Shown here: in pieces, positions 1 to 6,626 of the stretch
Position numbering within the stretch: the first letter of the stretch is position 1
How the letters are laid out: the number at the start of each line of letters is the position of its first letter
NCBI GenBank assembly: GCA_910577215.1
Contig: CAJTMQ010000026.1
Coordinates: forward strand, 1-8,472
DNA length: 8,472 nucleotides
Source of the DNA: an uncultured Eubacterium sp.
GTDB lineage: Bacteria; Bacillota; Clostridia; Oscillospirales; Acutalibacteraceae
Direction of reading: 5' to 3'
Notes under the pieces: model-generated
What the model was told of the DNA's origin: nothing
Seen by the model: the letters and a program-made list of their open reading frames with translations, nothing else
The model's database searches: none
Position numbers and translations under genes: made by a program

Positions 1-3
1 TTT

Positions 4-666
4 TTATACATATTTTAAAACATCATAAATATTGCAAATGGTTGGAACATCCTCACGCAAATCCTGATTTTCAAACCAGCCCCAATTCATTCTGATCGCC
101 TTCATTCCCGCAGAAAGTGCACCCTTTATATCGTTAATCGGGTGATCCCCTACATAAACACAATCCTGAGCATCAATGCCTAATTTTTCGGCTGTATAAA
201 TAAAAATTTCAGGCTGCGGCTTTGCAAACGGCAAATCTCCTGAAACAATCACTATATCGCAATAAGGAACAAGTCCGCTTTCCTGCATTTTCATATTCTG
301 CAATACAGACGGTCCGTTTGTAATAACGCCTGTTTTAATCCCCCTGCTGCGAAGTGCTTTTAAAAGCGGCACAGATCCCTCAAAAATAACATTATGATGA
401 CCGAACTGATTATCATAATGCTGAGCAAGAACGGTTTTGGACGGTGCATTTTCCCATTTCCACAAATCAATAAGACCCTGATACCATTCTTCCCTGTTTA
501 CATACCCGCCGTTGCCGGTATCAACCATATCTTTTTTTCTTTTATTCTTTTCTTCTTCTGATAAATCGGGCAGAAATTCAGCCATAAAAGTATCCATATA
601 CTTTTCAAATGCCGCCGTTCTGTCCTGCAAAGTTTCATCAAAATCAAACAATACTGCTTTTGTCAT
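4..666 (-). CDS. HAD-superfamily hydrolase (probable small-molecule phosphatase)
   Basis: A complete 220-residue haloacid dehalogenase-fold protein, probably a cytosolic Mg-dependent phosphatase. The four HAD motifs are visible: DFDET at residues 8-12 (nucleophile D8, acid/base D10), T116-N117 in VITNG, K149 in FAKPQPE, and GD at 173-174 with D179 in VGDHPINDIKGA. The helical insert between motifs I and II (about residues 15-95) is a C1-type cap. Family resemblance is to the HAD_2/YjjG-like group of nucleotide and sugar-phosphate phosphatases; the substrate cannot be read from the sequence. The start ATG lies inside the end of ribF (23-nt overlap), and AAGGA sits 11 nt upstream at 678-682, so translation is probably coupled to ribF. 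The stop is at the window edge, so the operon may continue. A flavin-related substrate is possible from context only. Confidence 0.88.
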   Translation of the reverse strand: MTKAVLFDFDETLQDRTAAFEKYMDTFMAEFLPDLSEEEKNKRKKDMVDTGNGGYVNREEWYQGLIDLWKWENAPSKTVLAQHYDNQFGHHNVIFEGSVPLLKALRSRGIKTGVITNGPSVLQNMKMQESGLVPYCDIVIVSGDLPFAKPQPEIFIYTAEKLGIDAQDCVYVGDHPINDIKGALSAGMKAIRMNWGWFENQDLREDVPTICNIYDVLKYV

Positions 667-1459
667 AGTTAAGCTGTTCCTTCAGTTCATTCACATCTTT
701 AAAGGTTTTTTCGGGGCGAAGATAATCAATCAGCTCAACGGCAACCGTTTTGCCGTACAAATCCCCGCTGAAATCAAAAATATGCGTTTCGCAAAGCGTA
801 TCTTCAACCTGCCAAGTCGGCCGTATACCGATGTTCGTAAATGATTTATATGTAGCACCGTTTACGGTTGTTAGGCTTTCATACACACCGAATTTAGGCA
901 CAACAAGCCCATCAGGAAAATGCTGATTTATTGTTGGGAATCCGATTGTTCTTCCGCGCTGATCGCCCTTTATGACTTCACCTTCAAAGGTATAATTATA
1001 GCCGAGCATTTCATTGGCAGACCTTATTCTGCCATCACTTACGGCATTTCTTATACGCGTGGAGCTGATAGGCAGGTTTTCAAATTCCTGTGCTTCAAGA
1101 ATACGCACCCATATATTCTTATTCTCAAGATAACAGCGCATATCCATTGCAGACCACGAAGCATTTCTGCCAAATTTGAAATTGAAACCGCAAAGCACCA
1201 TCTGTGCACCAAATTTATTAATCAAAATTTCCTCTATAAATTCCTCACCCGAAAGGTTTCTGATTTCTTCAAAATCAGCAAAAACAGCATTCGGATATCG
1301 CTTTTCAAAAATGCTTTTCTGAAGAAGAGAAAATCTGTTGTGAACGCAGTAAATAATAACATTTTCAGCACCTGTAACAACCGTTTTATGTGCAAGGTGC
1401 ATACCGTCAAAATCACCTATCGCAACTGCTATTCTGTTTTTATCCTTATTATCTGTCAT
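644..1459 (-). CDS. ribF: Bifunctional riboflavin kinase/FAD synthetase RibF (RibC), shortened N-terminal domain
   Basis: RibF phosphorylates riboflavin to FMN and adenylates FMN to FAD. The N-terminal nucleotidyltransferase domain (about 8-150) shows GDFDGMHLAH at 15-24, GFNFKFG at 91-97 and ISSTRIR at 131-137. The C-terminal riboflavin kinase domain (about 155-265) shows GRTIGFPTIN at 169-178 (PTxN motif), TNIGIRPT at 208-215, the likely catalytic E224 and the end motif LRPE..F. At 271 residues it is about 40 shorter than the usual 310. Most of the loss is in the first domain: the helix after HxGH is short and the F-x-P-x-P loop found in other RibF proteins is absent (VIIYCVHNR instead). 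The HxGH motif reads HLAH. Kinase activity looks intact; FAD synthesis is less certain. The start follows the truB stop by 2 nt; an in-frame stop just upstream rules out a longer start, and I see no Shine-Dalgarno sequence. Confidence 0.93.
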   Translation of the reverse strand: MTDNKDKNRIAVAIGDFDGMHLAHKTVVTGAENVIIYCVHNRFSLLQKSIFEKRYPNAVFADFEEIRNLSGEEFIEEILINKFGAQMVLCGFNFKFGRNASWSAMDMRCYLENKNIWVRILEAQEFENLPISSTRIRNAVSDGRIRSANEMLGYNYTFEGEVIKGDQRGRTIGFPTINQHFPDGLVVPKFGVYESLTTVNGATYKSFTNIGIRPTWQVEDTLCETHIFDFSGDLYGKTVAVELIDYLRPEKTFKDVNELKEQLNYDKSSIV

Positions 1460-1461
1460 AA

Positions 1462-2352
1462 TTATTTATTAATATAAATACGTTCAACTTTCAGTTCGTT
1501 TTCCGTTGCTCTGCCTAAACCGAGAAAATTCCCGTTTGGGTCATAAACACGGTAAATATCATTTTCCATAAGCCTTTTTTTTATTCTTACCAAATCAAGT
1601 GCACCGCCGTTTCTGAAGCGGACACTCTGTGCTGCAGACACTGCAACCGTATCATAGGAATACAATGCCTGATCAACAGGCAGCAAAATATCATCAAAGC
1701 CGATATTATTATCTTTTCTGTGCTGAAGCTCATCTATTGCAACACAGCTTTCAAGGCAAAAGCCCATAGCACTCGTTCGCACAAGTGCTGTCATCACTGC
1801 TCCGCAGCCAAGCATTCTGCCCAGATCGTCAATAAGTGTTCGGATATATGTACCCTTGGAGCAGAAAACATCTATAACATATTCTCCGTTTTCCTCATTA
1901 ACGAGTTCCAGCTTTTTAATTTCAACCTCTCTTGCCTTGCGCTCAATCTCTATGCCCTTTCTTGCAAGGTCATAAAGCCTTGTGCCGTTAACAGATACGG
2001 CTGAGTACATTGGCGGAACCTGCATTACTCTTCCGCGAAAGCTGCTTAATGCCTGCAAAATATCTGCTTTATCGGCACTTACATTATATTCTGCAGTAAC
2101 ATTTCCTGTTATATCAAGAGTATCGGTTGTTTTTCCGAGAACAAATGAAGCTCTATAGCTCTTATCACTGTCAGGCAGATAGTCAAGAAATCTTGTAGCT
2201 CCGCCGAGCATAACAGGAAGAACTCCCTGTGCCATTGGATCAAGCGTGCCAGTGTGACCGCACTTTTTTTCACCCGTAATTCCACGGACCTTTGCACATA
2301 CACCGAAGGAGGTTATATCCTTTTCTTTATTTATGCAGATGATTCCTGTCAT
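1462..2352 (-). CDS. truB: tRNA pseudouridine(55) synthase TruB
   Basis: TruB converts U55 in the T-loop of tRNAs to pseudouridine in the cytosol. The 296-residue protein opens with MTGIICINKEKDITSF, then has the catalytic loop GHTGTLDPMAQGVLP at 32-46 with nucleophile D38. It continues with the KSYRASFVLGKTTDTLD segment, the VPPMYSAV segment and the GTYIRTLIDDLG segment of the family. The last 60 or so residues form a small TruB C-terminal/PUA-like module. I place the start at the ATG at 2352-2350, not the in-frame ATG 18 nt further up. GGAG at 2363-2366 lies 10 nt before the chosen ATG and would be inside the gene if the longer form were used, and family members start at this position. The start overlaps the nrnA stop as ATGA, a standard sign of translational coupling. 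Confidence 0.96.
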   Translation of the reverse strand: MTGIICINKEKDITSFGVCAKVRGITGEKKCGHTGTLDPMAQGVLPVMLGGATRFLDYLPDSDKSYRASFVLGKTTDTLDITGNVTAEYNVSADKADILQALSSFRGRVMQVPPMYSAVSVNGTRLYDLARKGIEIERKAREVEIKKLELVNEENGEYVIDVFCSKGTYIRTLIDDLGRMLGCGAVMTALVRTSAMGFCLESCVAIDELQHRKDNNIGFDDILLPVDQALYSYDTVAVSAAQSVRFRNGGALDLVRIKKRLMENDIYRVYDPNGNFLGLGRATENELKVERIYINK

Positions 2353-3293
2353 TTCAAAAATTCTCCGCATTTTTCCACAAGCATTTTTTTAGCCTCTTCA
2401 ACAGAGCAGCTCATTCTGCAGGCTGCCGCCTGAGGATGACCGCCGCCACCAAAGGCTTTTGCAAGCTCTGCCGCATTAACCTTTTCAAAGGTGCGGAAAG
2501 AGGCTTTACAGGTGCCGTCCGGCTTTTCACGGATTGTAATTCCGATTTCAACACCCTCTATCTGGCGGGTAATAGGTGCAAGTGCTTCTGTTTCCTGCTC
2601 ATTAGAGCCTGTTTTGGCATACATTTCCTGTGTAACTGCCATTATGGCAACCTGATCCTCACAGTAAAGCTCCATATCCTCAATTGCAAGCTTTTCAAGA
2701 CGGGCATATGTTTTTGTTTTCGTTTCGAACATAACACGGTTAATGTAACCGTTATCTGCACCTTTGTCTATCAAATCTGCCGCTATACGGTAAGTTGAAG
2801 ATGTTGATGAAGCATAACGAAAACAGCCTGTATCCGTTGAAATACCTGTATAAAGGCAATCTGCTGTTTTTTTATCAATGTCTGCTCCAAGCTCAAGTAT
2901 AACCTTGTAAATAATTTCACAGGCAGCCGCTGTTTCTTCAAGCAGCAGATATTCTGCATACTCTGTGTTAGTGCCGTGGTGATCAATACAAAGATTAATC
3001 TTTGAAGCATAAGTATCTGCAAGAGCACCCAAAAGATTTTCCGTTGCAATATCAACCGCTACAATATAATTTTCTTTAAAATCATATTGCGGCATATCCT
3101 CAAAAAGATAATTATACTTTTTCGGAATATCATCTGCATTGATTACTCTTGCCTTTTTGCCTGTTTTAATCAGTGCACGGCAAAGCCCGAAGCCGCACCC
3201 TAATGTATCTCCATCAGGGTGAGCGTGGGTCAGAATAAGAATATTATCCTGCTCTTTTAAAATAGCTGCACATTTTTTAACATCAATTCTCAT
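2349..3293 (-). CDS. nrnA: DHH/DHHA1 phosphoesterase NrnA (nanoRNase and pAp phosphatase)
   Basis: NrnA-type enzymes degrade 2-5 nt RNAs to mononucleotides, finishing mRNA decay, and hydrolyse pAp from sulfur assimilation. The 314-residue protein has the DHH-domain motifs in order: THAHPDGD at 22-29, D81 in VAVDIA, the signature DHH at 104-106, and GISTDTGCFR at 150-159 with D154. The DHHA1 domain ends in the RNA-binding GGGGHPQAA at 282-290. Length matches Bacillus NrnA. I use the ATG at 3293-3291: AAAGGA at 3302-3307 is 8 nt upstream of it, whereas the in-frame ATG at 3302 overlaps that Shine-Dalgarno sequence itself. The gene overlaps rbfA by 11 nt and truB by 4 nt. In Bacillus subtilis nrnA (ytqI) lies elsewhere; its place between rbfA and truB is typical of Clostridia. 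Specificity for RNA versus pAp is inferred from the family. Confidence 0.93.
   Translation of the reverse strand: MRIDVKKCAAILKEQDNILILTHAHPDGDTLGCGFGLCRALIKTGKKARVINADDIPKKYNYLFEDMPQYDFKENYIVAVDIATENLLGALADTYASKINLCIDHHGTNTEYAEYLLLEETAAACEIIYKVILELGADIDKKTADCLYTGISTDTGCFRYASSTSSTYRIAADLIDKGADNGYINRVMFETKTKTYARLEKLAIEDMELYCEDQVAIMAVTQEMYAKTGSNEQETEALAPITRQIEGVEIGITIREKPDGTCKASFRTFEKVNAAELAKAFGGGGHPQAAACRMSCSVEEAKKMLVEKCGEFLK
2363..2366 (-). promoter_or_regulatory. Ribosome binding site deciding the truB start
   Basis: GGAG inside the 3' end of nrnA, 10 nt before the truB ATG at 2352. It falls within the longer reading frame that begins at 2370, supporting the shorter protein. Confidence 0.7.
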
Positions 3294-3633
3294 TTGACGC
3301 ATCCTTTAATTTTTCAAAAATCTCCATGCCCTTTTCGATAGAATCATCGGCAACAAAGGTTAATTCAGGAGCCTTTCTTAAATGAAGATTATTTCCCAAA
3401 GCACGGCGGATATATCCCTGCGCGGAAGCAAGACCCTTGCAGGCTGTTTTTGCAGTTTCAATTCCGTCCATTGCACTGATATATACTTTGGCATAGCTTA
3501 AATCGTTGGATACCGTTACATTTACAACCGTAAGCATTTTTCCTGCAACGCGGGGATCTTTAAGCTCACGCATAAGAGAAATAATTTCCCTCTTAATATC
3601 CTCTGAAATTCTGTCTATATGAAATCCTGCCAT
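3283..3633 (-). CDS. rbfA: 30S ribosome-binding factor RbfA
   Basis: RbfA binds the immature 30S subunit and helps 16S rRNA processing and cold-growth ribosome assembly. The 116-residue product has the single type-II KH fold of the family. The start MAGFHIDRISEDIKREI is followed by the strongly conserved LKDPRV at 24-29, then the VSNDLSYAKVYIS strand at 41-53, and the helix-kink-helix GYIRRALGNNLHLRKAPEL near 73-91. It ends with the PELTF.DDSIE.G strand and helix. Length is normal. It starts 2 nt after the infB stop (arrangement TAATTATG), with AGGG about 7 nt upstream as a modest ribosome binding site. Its tail overlaps nrnA by 11 nt. The ylxP gene found between infB and rbfA in Bacillus is absent. 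Confidence 0.95.
   Translation of the reverse strand: MAGFHIDRISEDIKREIISLMRELKDPRVAGKMLTVVNVTVSNDLSYAKVYISAMDGIETAKTACKGLASAQGYIRRALGNNLHLRKAPELTFVADDSIEKGMEIFEKLKDASNEN
3302..3307 (-). promoter_or_regulatory. Ribosome binding site deciding the nrnA start
   Basis: AAAGGA inside the 3' end of rbfA, 8 nt before the ATG at 3293. It overlaps the in-frame upstream ATG at 3302, which therefore is unlikely to be the start. Confidence 0.7.
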
Positions 3634-3635
3634 AA

Positions 3636-6005
3636 TTAATCCCTGTATTCCTCAACAATATAACATTCAAGAATATCTCCTGCCTTAATGTCATCCCAAT
3701 TTTCAAGTGAGATACCGCATTCGTAGCCGGAGGATACTTCTTTAACTTCGTCCTTGAATCTCTTCAGATTCTTAATATCTGTATCTGCAATTTCCCTGCC
3801 GTCTCTTACAACGCGAACCTTACCGTTTCTGCGAACGGTTCCGCTTGTAACAAGTGAGCCTGCAATTGAGCCGACGCTTGAAAGCGTATAAACCTCTCGA
3901 ACCTCAACTGTACCTGTATCAACATTTCTGTATTTAACTGAACGCATTCCGCGCATTGCAGCTTCAATATCCTCAATTGCATCGTAAATGATGCTGTACT
4001 GCTTGATTTCAATACCATCTCTTGCAGCATTATCAGCCGCAACCTGCTCCACACCTGTTGCAAAAGCAATAATAATTGCATTGGAAGCATTTGCAAGCAT
4101 AACATCGGAATCATTAACGGCACCGACTGCACCGTGAATAATTTTAACTCTTACTTCATCATTTTCAATCTTGAGAAGTGACTGCTTAACAGCCTCAACA
4201 GAGCCCTGAACATCAGCCTTAACCACAATATTGAGCTCCTTGAGCTCACCCTCTTCAAGGGTTGAGAAAAGTGTATCAAGTGTAACCTTCTGATAAAGCT
4301 TAAATTCCTCTTCCTTTGCGGCTGCCTTACGCTGCTCAACAAGCTCTTTTGCAAGACGCTCGTCTGATACTGCGTTGAACTCATCACCACTCATAGGTGC
4401 AGTGTCAAGACCCATAATTTCAACCGGAACAGACGGACCTGCCGCATCTATCCTGTTGCCCTTATAATCTGTCATTGCACGAACACGGCCGACTGCTGTG
4501 CCAGCAACAACGTAATCACCTGAATGAAGCGTACCGTTCTGAACAAGGAAGGTTGCTATAGGACCTCTGCCCTTATCAATTTTAGCTTCAATAACAACAC
4601 CCTTGGCAGATCTTTCGGGATTTGCCTTGAGTTCGGACATTTCAGAAACAAGAAGTATGGTTTCAAGCAGCTTATCAATACCCATTTTGGTTTTTGCAGA
4701 AACAGGCACACATATTACATCTCCACCCCATTCTTCAGGCACAAGATTATGCTCTGTAAGCTGTTCCATAATTCTTGTTGGGTTTGCACCCTCCTTATCC
4801 ATTTTGTTGATTGCAACTATAATTTCTATTTCCGCTGCCTTTGCGTGGTTGATAGCCTCTATTGTTTGCGGCATAATTCCGTCATCTGCAGCAACAACAA
4901 GCACTGCAACATCTGTTGCCATAGCACCGCGTGCACGCATTGCCGTGAATGCAGCATGACCCGGCGTATCAAGAAATGTAATTTTCTGCTCATTAACCTC
5001 AACCTGATACGCACCGATTGCCTGTGTAATACCGCCTGCTTCGGTTGATGTTACATCGGTATCACGGATTGCATCAAGAATAGAGGTTTTACCATGGTCA
5101 ACGTGACCCATAACGCATACTACAGGAGGACGGGAAATTGCATTTTCATCATCCTCAATCTCTTCCTCAATAATACGTTCCTCAATAGTTACTTCTATCT
5201 TCTTTTCAACCTTAGCACCAAGTTCAGTTGCAACAATCTCCGCAGTATCAAAATCTATAACCTCATTAACAGTTGCCATTACACCAAGTGCCATAAGCTT
5301 TTTGATAACCTCGGTAGCTGTCATACGAAGAAGTGTTGCAAGCTCGCCTACAGTGATTTCATCAGGAACCTGAATTTTAATCTGCTGTTTCTTTCTCTGC
5401 TCTGCAATACGTGCAAGGCGCTGCTGCTCTGTTTCCTTTTTAGAACGTGCATGCATTCCCTGCGGCTTCTTCTTTCTGTACTGCTTTGATTTCTGATTAA
5501 GCTTCTGCTTTTTCTGGTAATCACCCATTGAAGATGCAGGAGCAATATCCTCATACTTCTGATTGTATTTTTCAAGATCAACAGTGTTTACACGTGTATC
5601 AATACGGCGTGTTTCACCTTTGGTTCGTGCCTGAGGAGTCTGATTTGCCTTTTTCTTAGCCTTTTCCTCTGCACGCTTTGCAGCCTGCTCCGCCATCTGA
5701 AGAATAGCCGCCTGACTTTCACGCTTTTTATCCTTTTCCGTTGGCTCTTTTTTCTGCTTTTTATCCTGACTTTTTTCTTTCTCTTTTTTAAGTTTTGGCT
5801 TTGCAGAGTTAAAATAATCATCTAATTTTTTAACACTGTTATCAAGCGTGATTTTATCAAAGAGAATGTTGAGTTCATTTTCTTCAAGCACTGTGCCTGC
5901 TTTTTTTGCAGCACCATCACAGTATTTGCCAAGTATTTCGATAATTTCTTTATTGGTTTTTCCGAAATCCTTTGCAACATCGGAAACTTTAACCTTTATT
6001 ACCAT
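3636..6005 (-). CDS. infB: Translation initiation factor IF-2
   Basis: IF2 is the GTPase that brings fMet-tRNA to the 30S subunit and drives 50S joining. The 789-residue protein has an IF2_N module at about 2-52 and a lysine/glutamate/glutamine-rich linker at about 60-210. A second IF2_N module follows at about 213-263, then the G domain at about 292-455. G motifs are G1 GHVDHGKTS (300-308), G2 around GGITQAIGAY (324-333), G3 DTPGH (346-350, with the catalytic His), G4 NKMD (400-403) and G5 SAK (436-438). Domain II spans about 468-555; domains III and IV follow, with the tRNA-binding C-terminal barrel at about 690-785. The ATG is preceded by AGGAGG with a 10-nt spacer, the best ribosome binding site in the operon. 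The linker is charged and low in complexity but in frame throughout. Confidence 0.98.
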   Translation of the reverse strand: MVIKVKVSDVAKDFGKTNKEIIEILGKYCDGAAKKAGTVLEENELNILFDKITLDNSVKKLDDYFNSAKPKLKKEKEKSQDKKQKKEPTEKDKKRESQAAILQMAEQAAKRAEEKAKKKANQTPQARTKGETRRIDTRVNTVDLEKYNQKYEDIAPASSMGDYQKKQKLNQKSKQYRKKKPQGMHARSKKETEQQRLARIAEQRKKQQIKIQVPDEITVGELATLLRMTATEVIKKLMALGVMATVNEVIDFDTAEIVATELGAKVEKKIEVTIEERIIEEEIEDDENAISRPPVVCVMGHVDHGKTSILDAIRDTDVTSTEAGGITQAIGAYQVEVNEQKITFLDTPGHAAFTAMRARGAMATDVAVLVVAADDGIMPQTIEAINHAKAAEIEIIVAINKMDKEGANPTRIMEQLTEHNLVPEEWGGDVICVPVSAKTKMGIDKLLETILLVSEMSELKANPERSAKGVVIEAKIDKGRGPIATFLVQNGTLHSGDYVVAGTAVGRVRAMTDYKGNRIDAAGPSVPVEIMGLDTAPMSGDEFNAVSDERLAKELVEQRKAAAKEEEFKLYQKVTLDTLFSTLEEGELKELNIVVKADVQGSVEAVKQSLLKIENDEVRVKIIHGAVGAVNDSDVMLANASNAIIIAFATGVEQVAADNAARDGIEIKQYSIIYDAIEDIEAAMRGMRSVKYRNVDTGTVEVREVYTLSSVGSIAGSLVTSGTVRRNGKVRVVRDGREIADTDIKNLKRFKDEVKEVSSGYECGISLENWDDIKAGDILECYIVEEYRD

Positions 6006-6015
6006 ATATCGAATT

Positions 6016-6021
6016 CCTCCT
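6016..6021 (-). promoter_or_regulatory. Ribosome binding site of infB
   Basis: AGGAGG, an exact Shine-Dalgarno sequence, 10 nt before the infB ATG in the 24-nt gap after ylxQ. It is the strongest such site in the window and fits high independent expression of IF2. Confidence 0.85.
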
Positions 6022-6029
6022 AATCTGAA

Positions 6030-6347
6030 TTATGTTTCGTCTTGTATAAGTGAGATTATTTTCTTACTGAAATTTTCGTCATTAACAGTAATGACTCCTG
6101 CCTTGTAGCCGCAGGAATAATGGATTTCCGAAATTGTTATATCGGGCACAAAAACAGGAATTGAAATTTTTTTCTTTTGCATCAGAACTTCAAATTCCTT
6201 TCTTAATCTTTCAGAGGTATCACCGGCAAAAATTATCATCTGCGCCTTATAATCAAGCACTGCCGAGAGTGCGGTATCGTGACCCATTGAAAGTTTGCCT
6301 GCCCTTCGTGCAAGGCCAAGCATTGAAAGTACCTTATTCTTTTCCAT
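6030..6347 (-). CDS. ylxQ: YlxQ-like L7Ae/L30e-family RNA-binding protein
   Basis: A 105-residue protein of the L7Ae/L30e/S12e fold, corresponding to YlxQ of the Bacillus nusA-infB operon. The first helix carries the signature MLGLARRAGKLSMG at about 9-22, followed by the IIFAGDTSERLRKEFEVL strand-helix unit (about 38-55). Later come PVFVPDI and the GYKAGVITVNDENFSKKI segment. L7Ae relatives bind kink-turn RNA, so an RNA-binding role is likely, but the target of YlxQ proteins is not established to my knowledge. It overlaps the end of ylxR by 14 nt and has only a weak purine-rich stretch upstream, suggesting translation coupled to ylxR. It ends 24 nt before infB. Confidence 0.88.
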   Translation of the reverse strand: MEKNKVLSMLGLARRAGKLSMGHDTALSAVLDYKAQMIIFAGDTSERLRKEFEVLMQKKKISIPVFVPDITISEIHYSCGYKAGVITVNDENFSKKIISLIQDET

Positions 6348-6606
6348 TTATAATTTCTTCTTCCATTTTATCGTATATTTCATCTTCAATTTTCATTGAA
6401 AATGCACGCTCAAAGGACCTTTTCTTTCTTGCCTTTTTAAGACATTCGGGATTATTGCAAACGTAAGCTCCGCGTCCGTTTTTCTTGCCCGTAAGATCAA
6501 GACTGACCTCTCCATCAGGGCTTTTAACAACCCTTACAAGCGTGCGTTTATCAAACATTTCTCCGCAGCCTGTACACATTCTTTTAACTTCACGTTTTGC
6601 TTTCAT
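6334..6606 (-). CDS. rnpM: YlxR/RnpM family protein (DUF448), RNase P modulator
   Basis: A 90-residue YlxR (DUF448) protein. Members bind RNA, and the Bacillus protein has been described as a modulator of RNase P (RnpM). Visible features are the early basic segment with RMCTGCGE (9-16), KRTLVRVVKSPDGEVSLD (20-37), the diagnostic GRGAYVC (44-50) and a lysine/arginine-rich helix (57-68). The acidic tail from about 74 onward is less conserved. Four cysteines occur as C11-x2-C14 and C50-x4-C55, a pattern that could hold a metal; Bacillus-type YlxR proteins lack some of these, so zinc binding is inference. The ATG follows the nusA stop by 20 nt, with GGGG at 6615-6618 and an 8-nt spacer. The 3' end overlaps ylxQ by 14 nt. 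Confidence 0.93.
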   Translation of the reverse strand: MKAKREVKRMCTGCGEMFDKRTLVRVVKSPDGEVSLDLTGKKNGRGAYVCNNPECLKKARKKRSFERAFSMKIEDEIYDKMEEEIINGKE

Positions 6607-6626
6607 TTTTTCATCCCCAAATAAGT

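Noticed and set aside
920..1477. Plus-strand open frame of 185 codons
   Set aside because: It runs antisense to ribF, has low-complexity composition rich in Cys, Ile and Phe, and has no recognisable domain; it is a shadow of the real gene.
4524..5489. Plus-strand open frames of 118-174 codons opposite infB
   Set aside because: They are antisense to the conserved IF2 G domain and linker, with Cys/Asn/Phe-rich shadow composition and no ribosome binding site of note.
5160..5830. Lysine/glutamate-rich repeats in infB as a tandem repeat or inserted element
   Set aside because: This is the ordinary charged linker between the N-terminal modules and the G domain of Gram-positive IF2; no exact tandem unit is seen.
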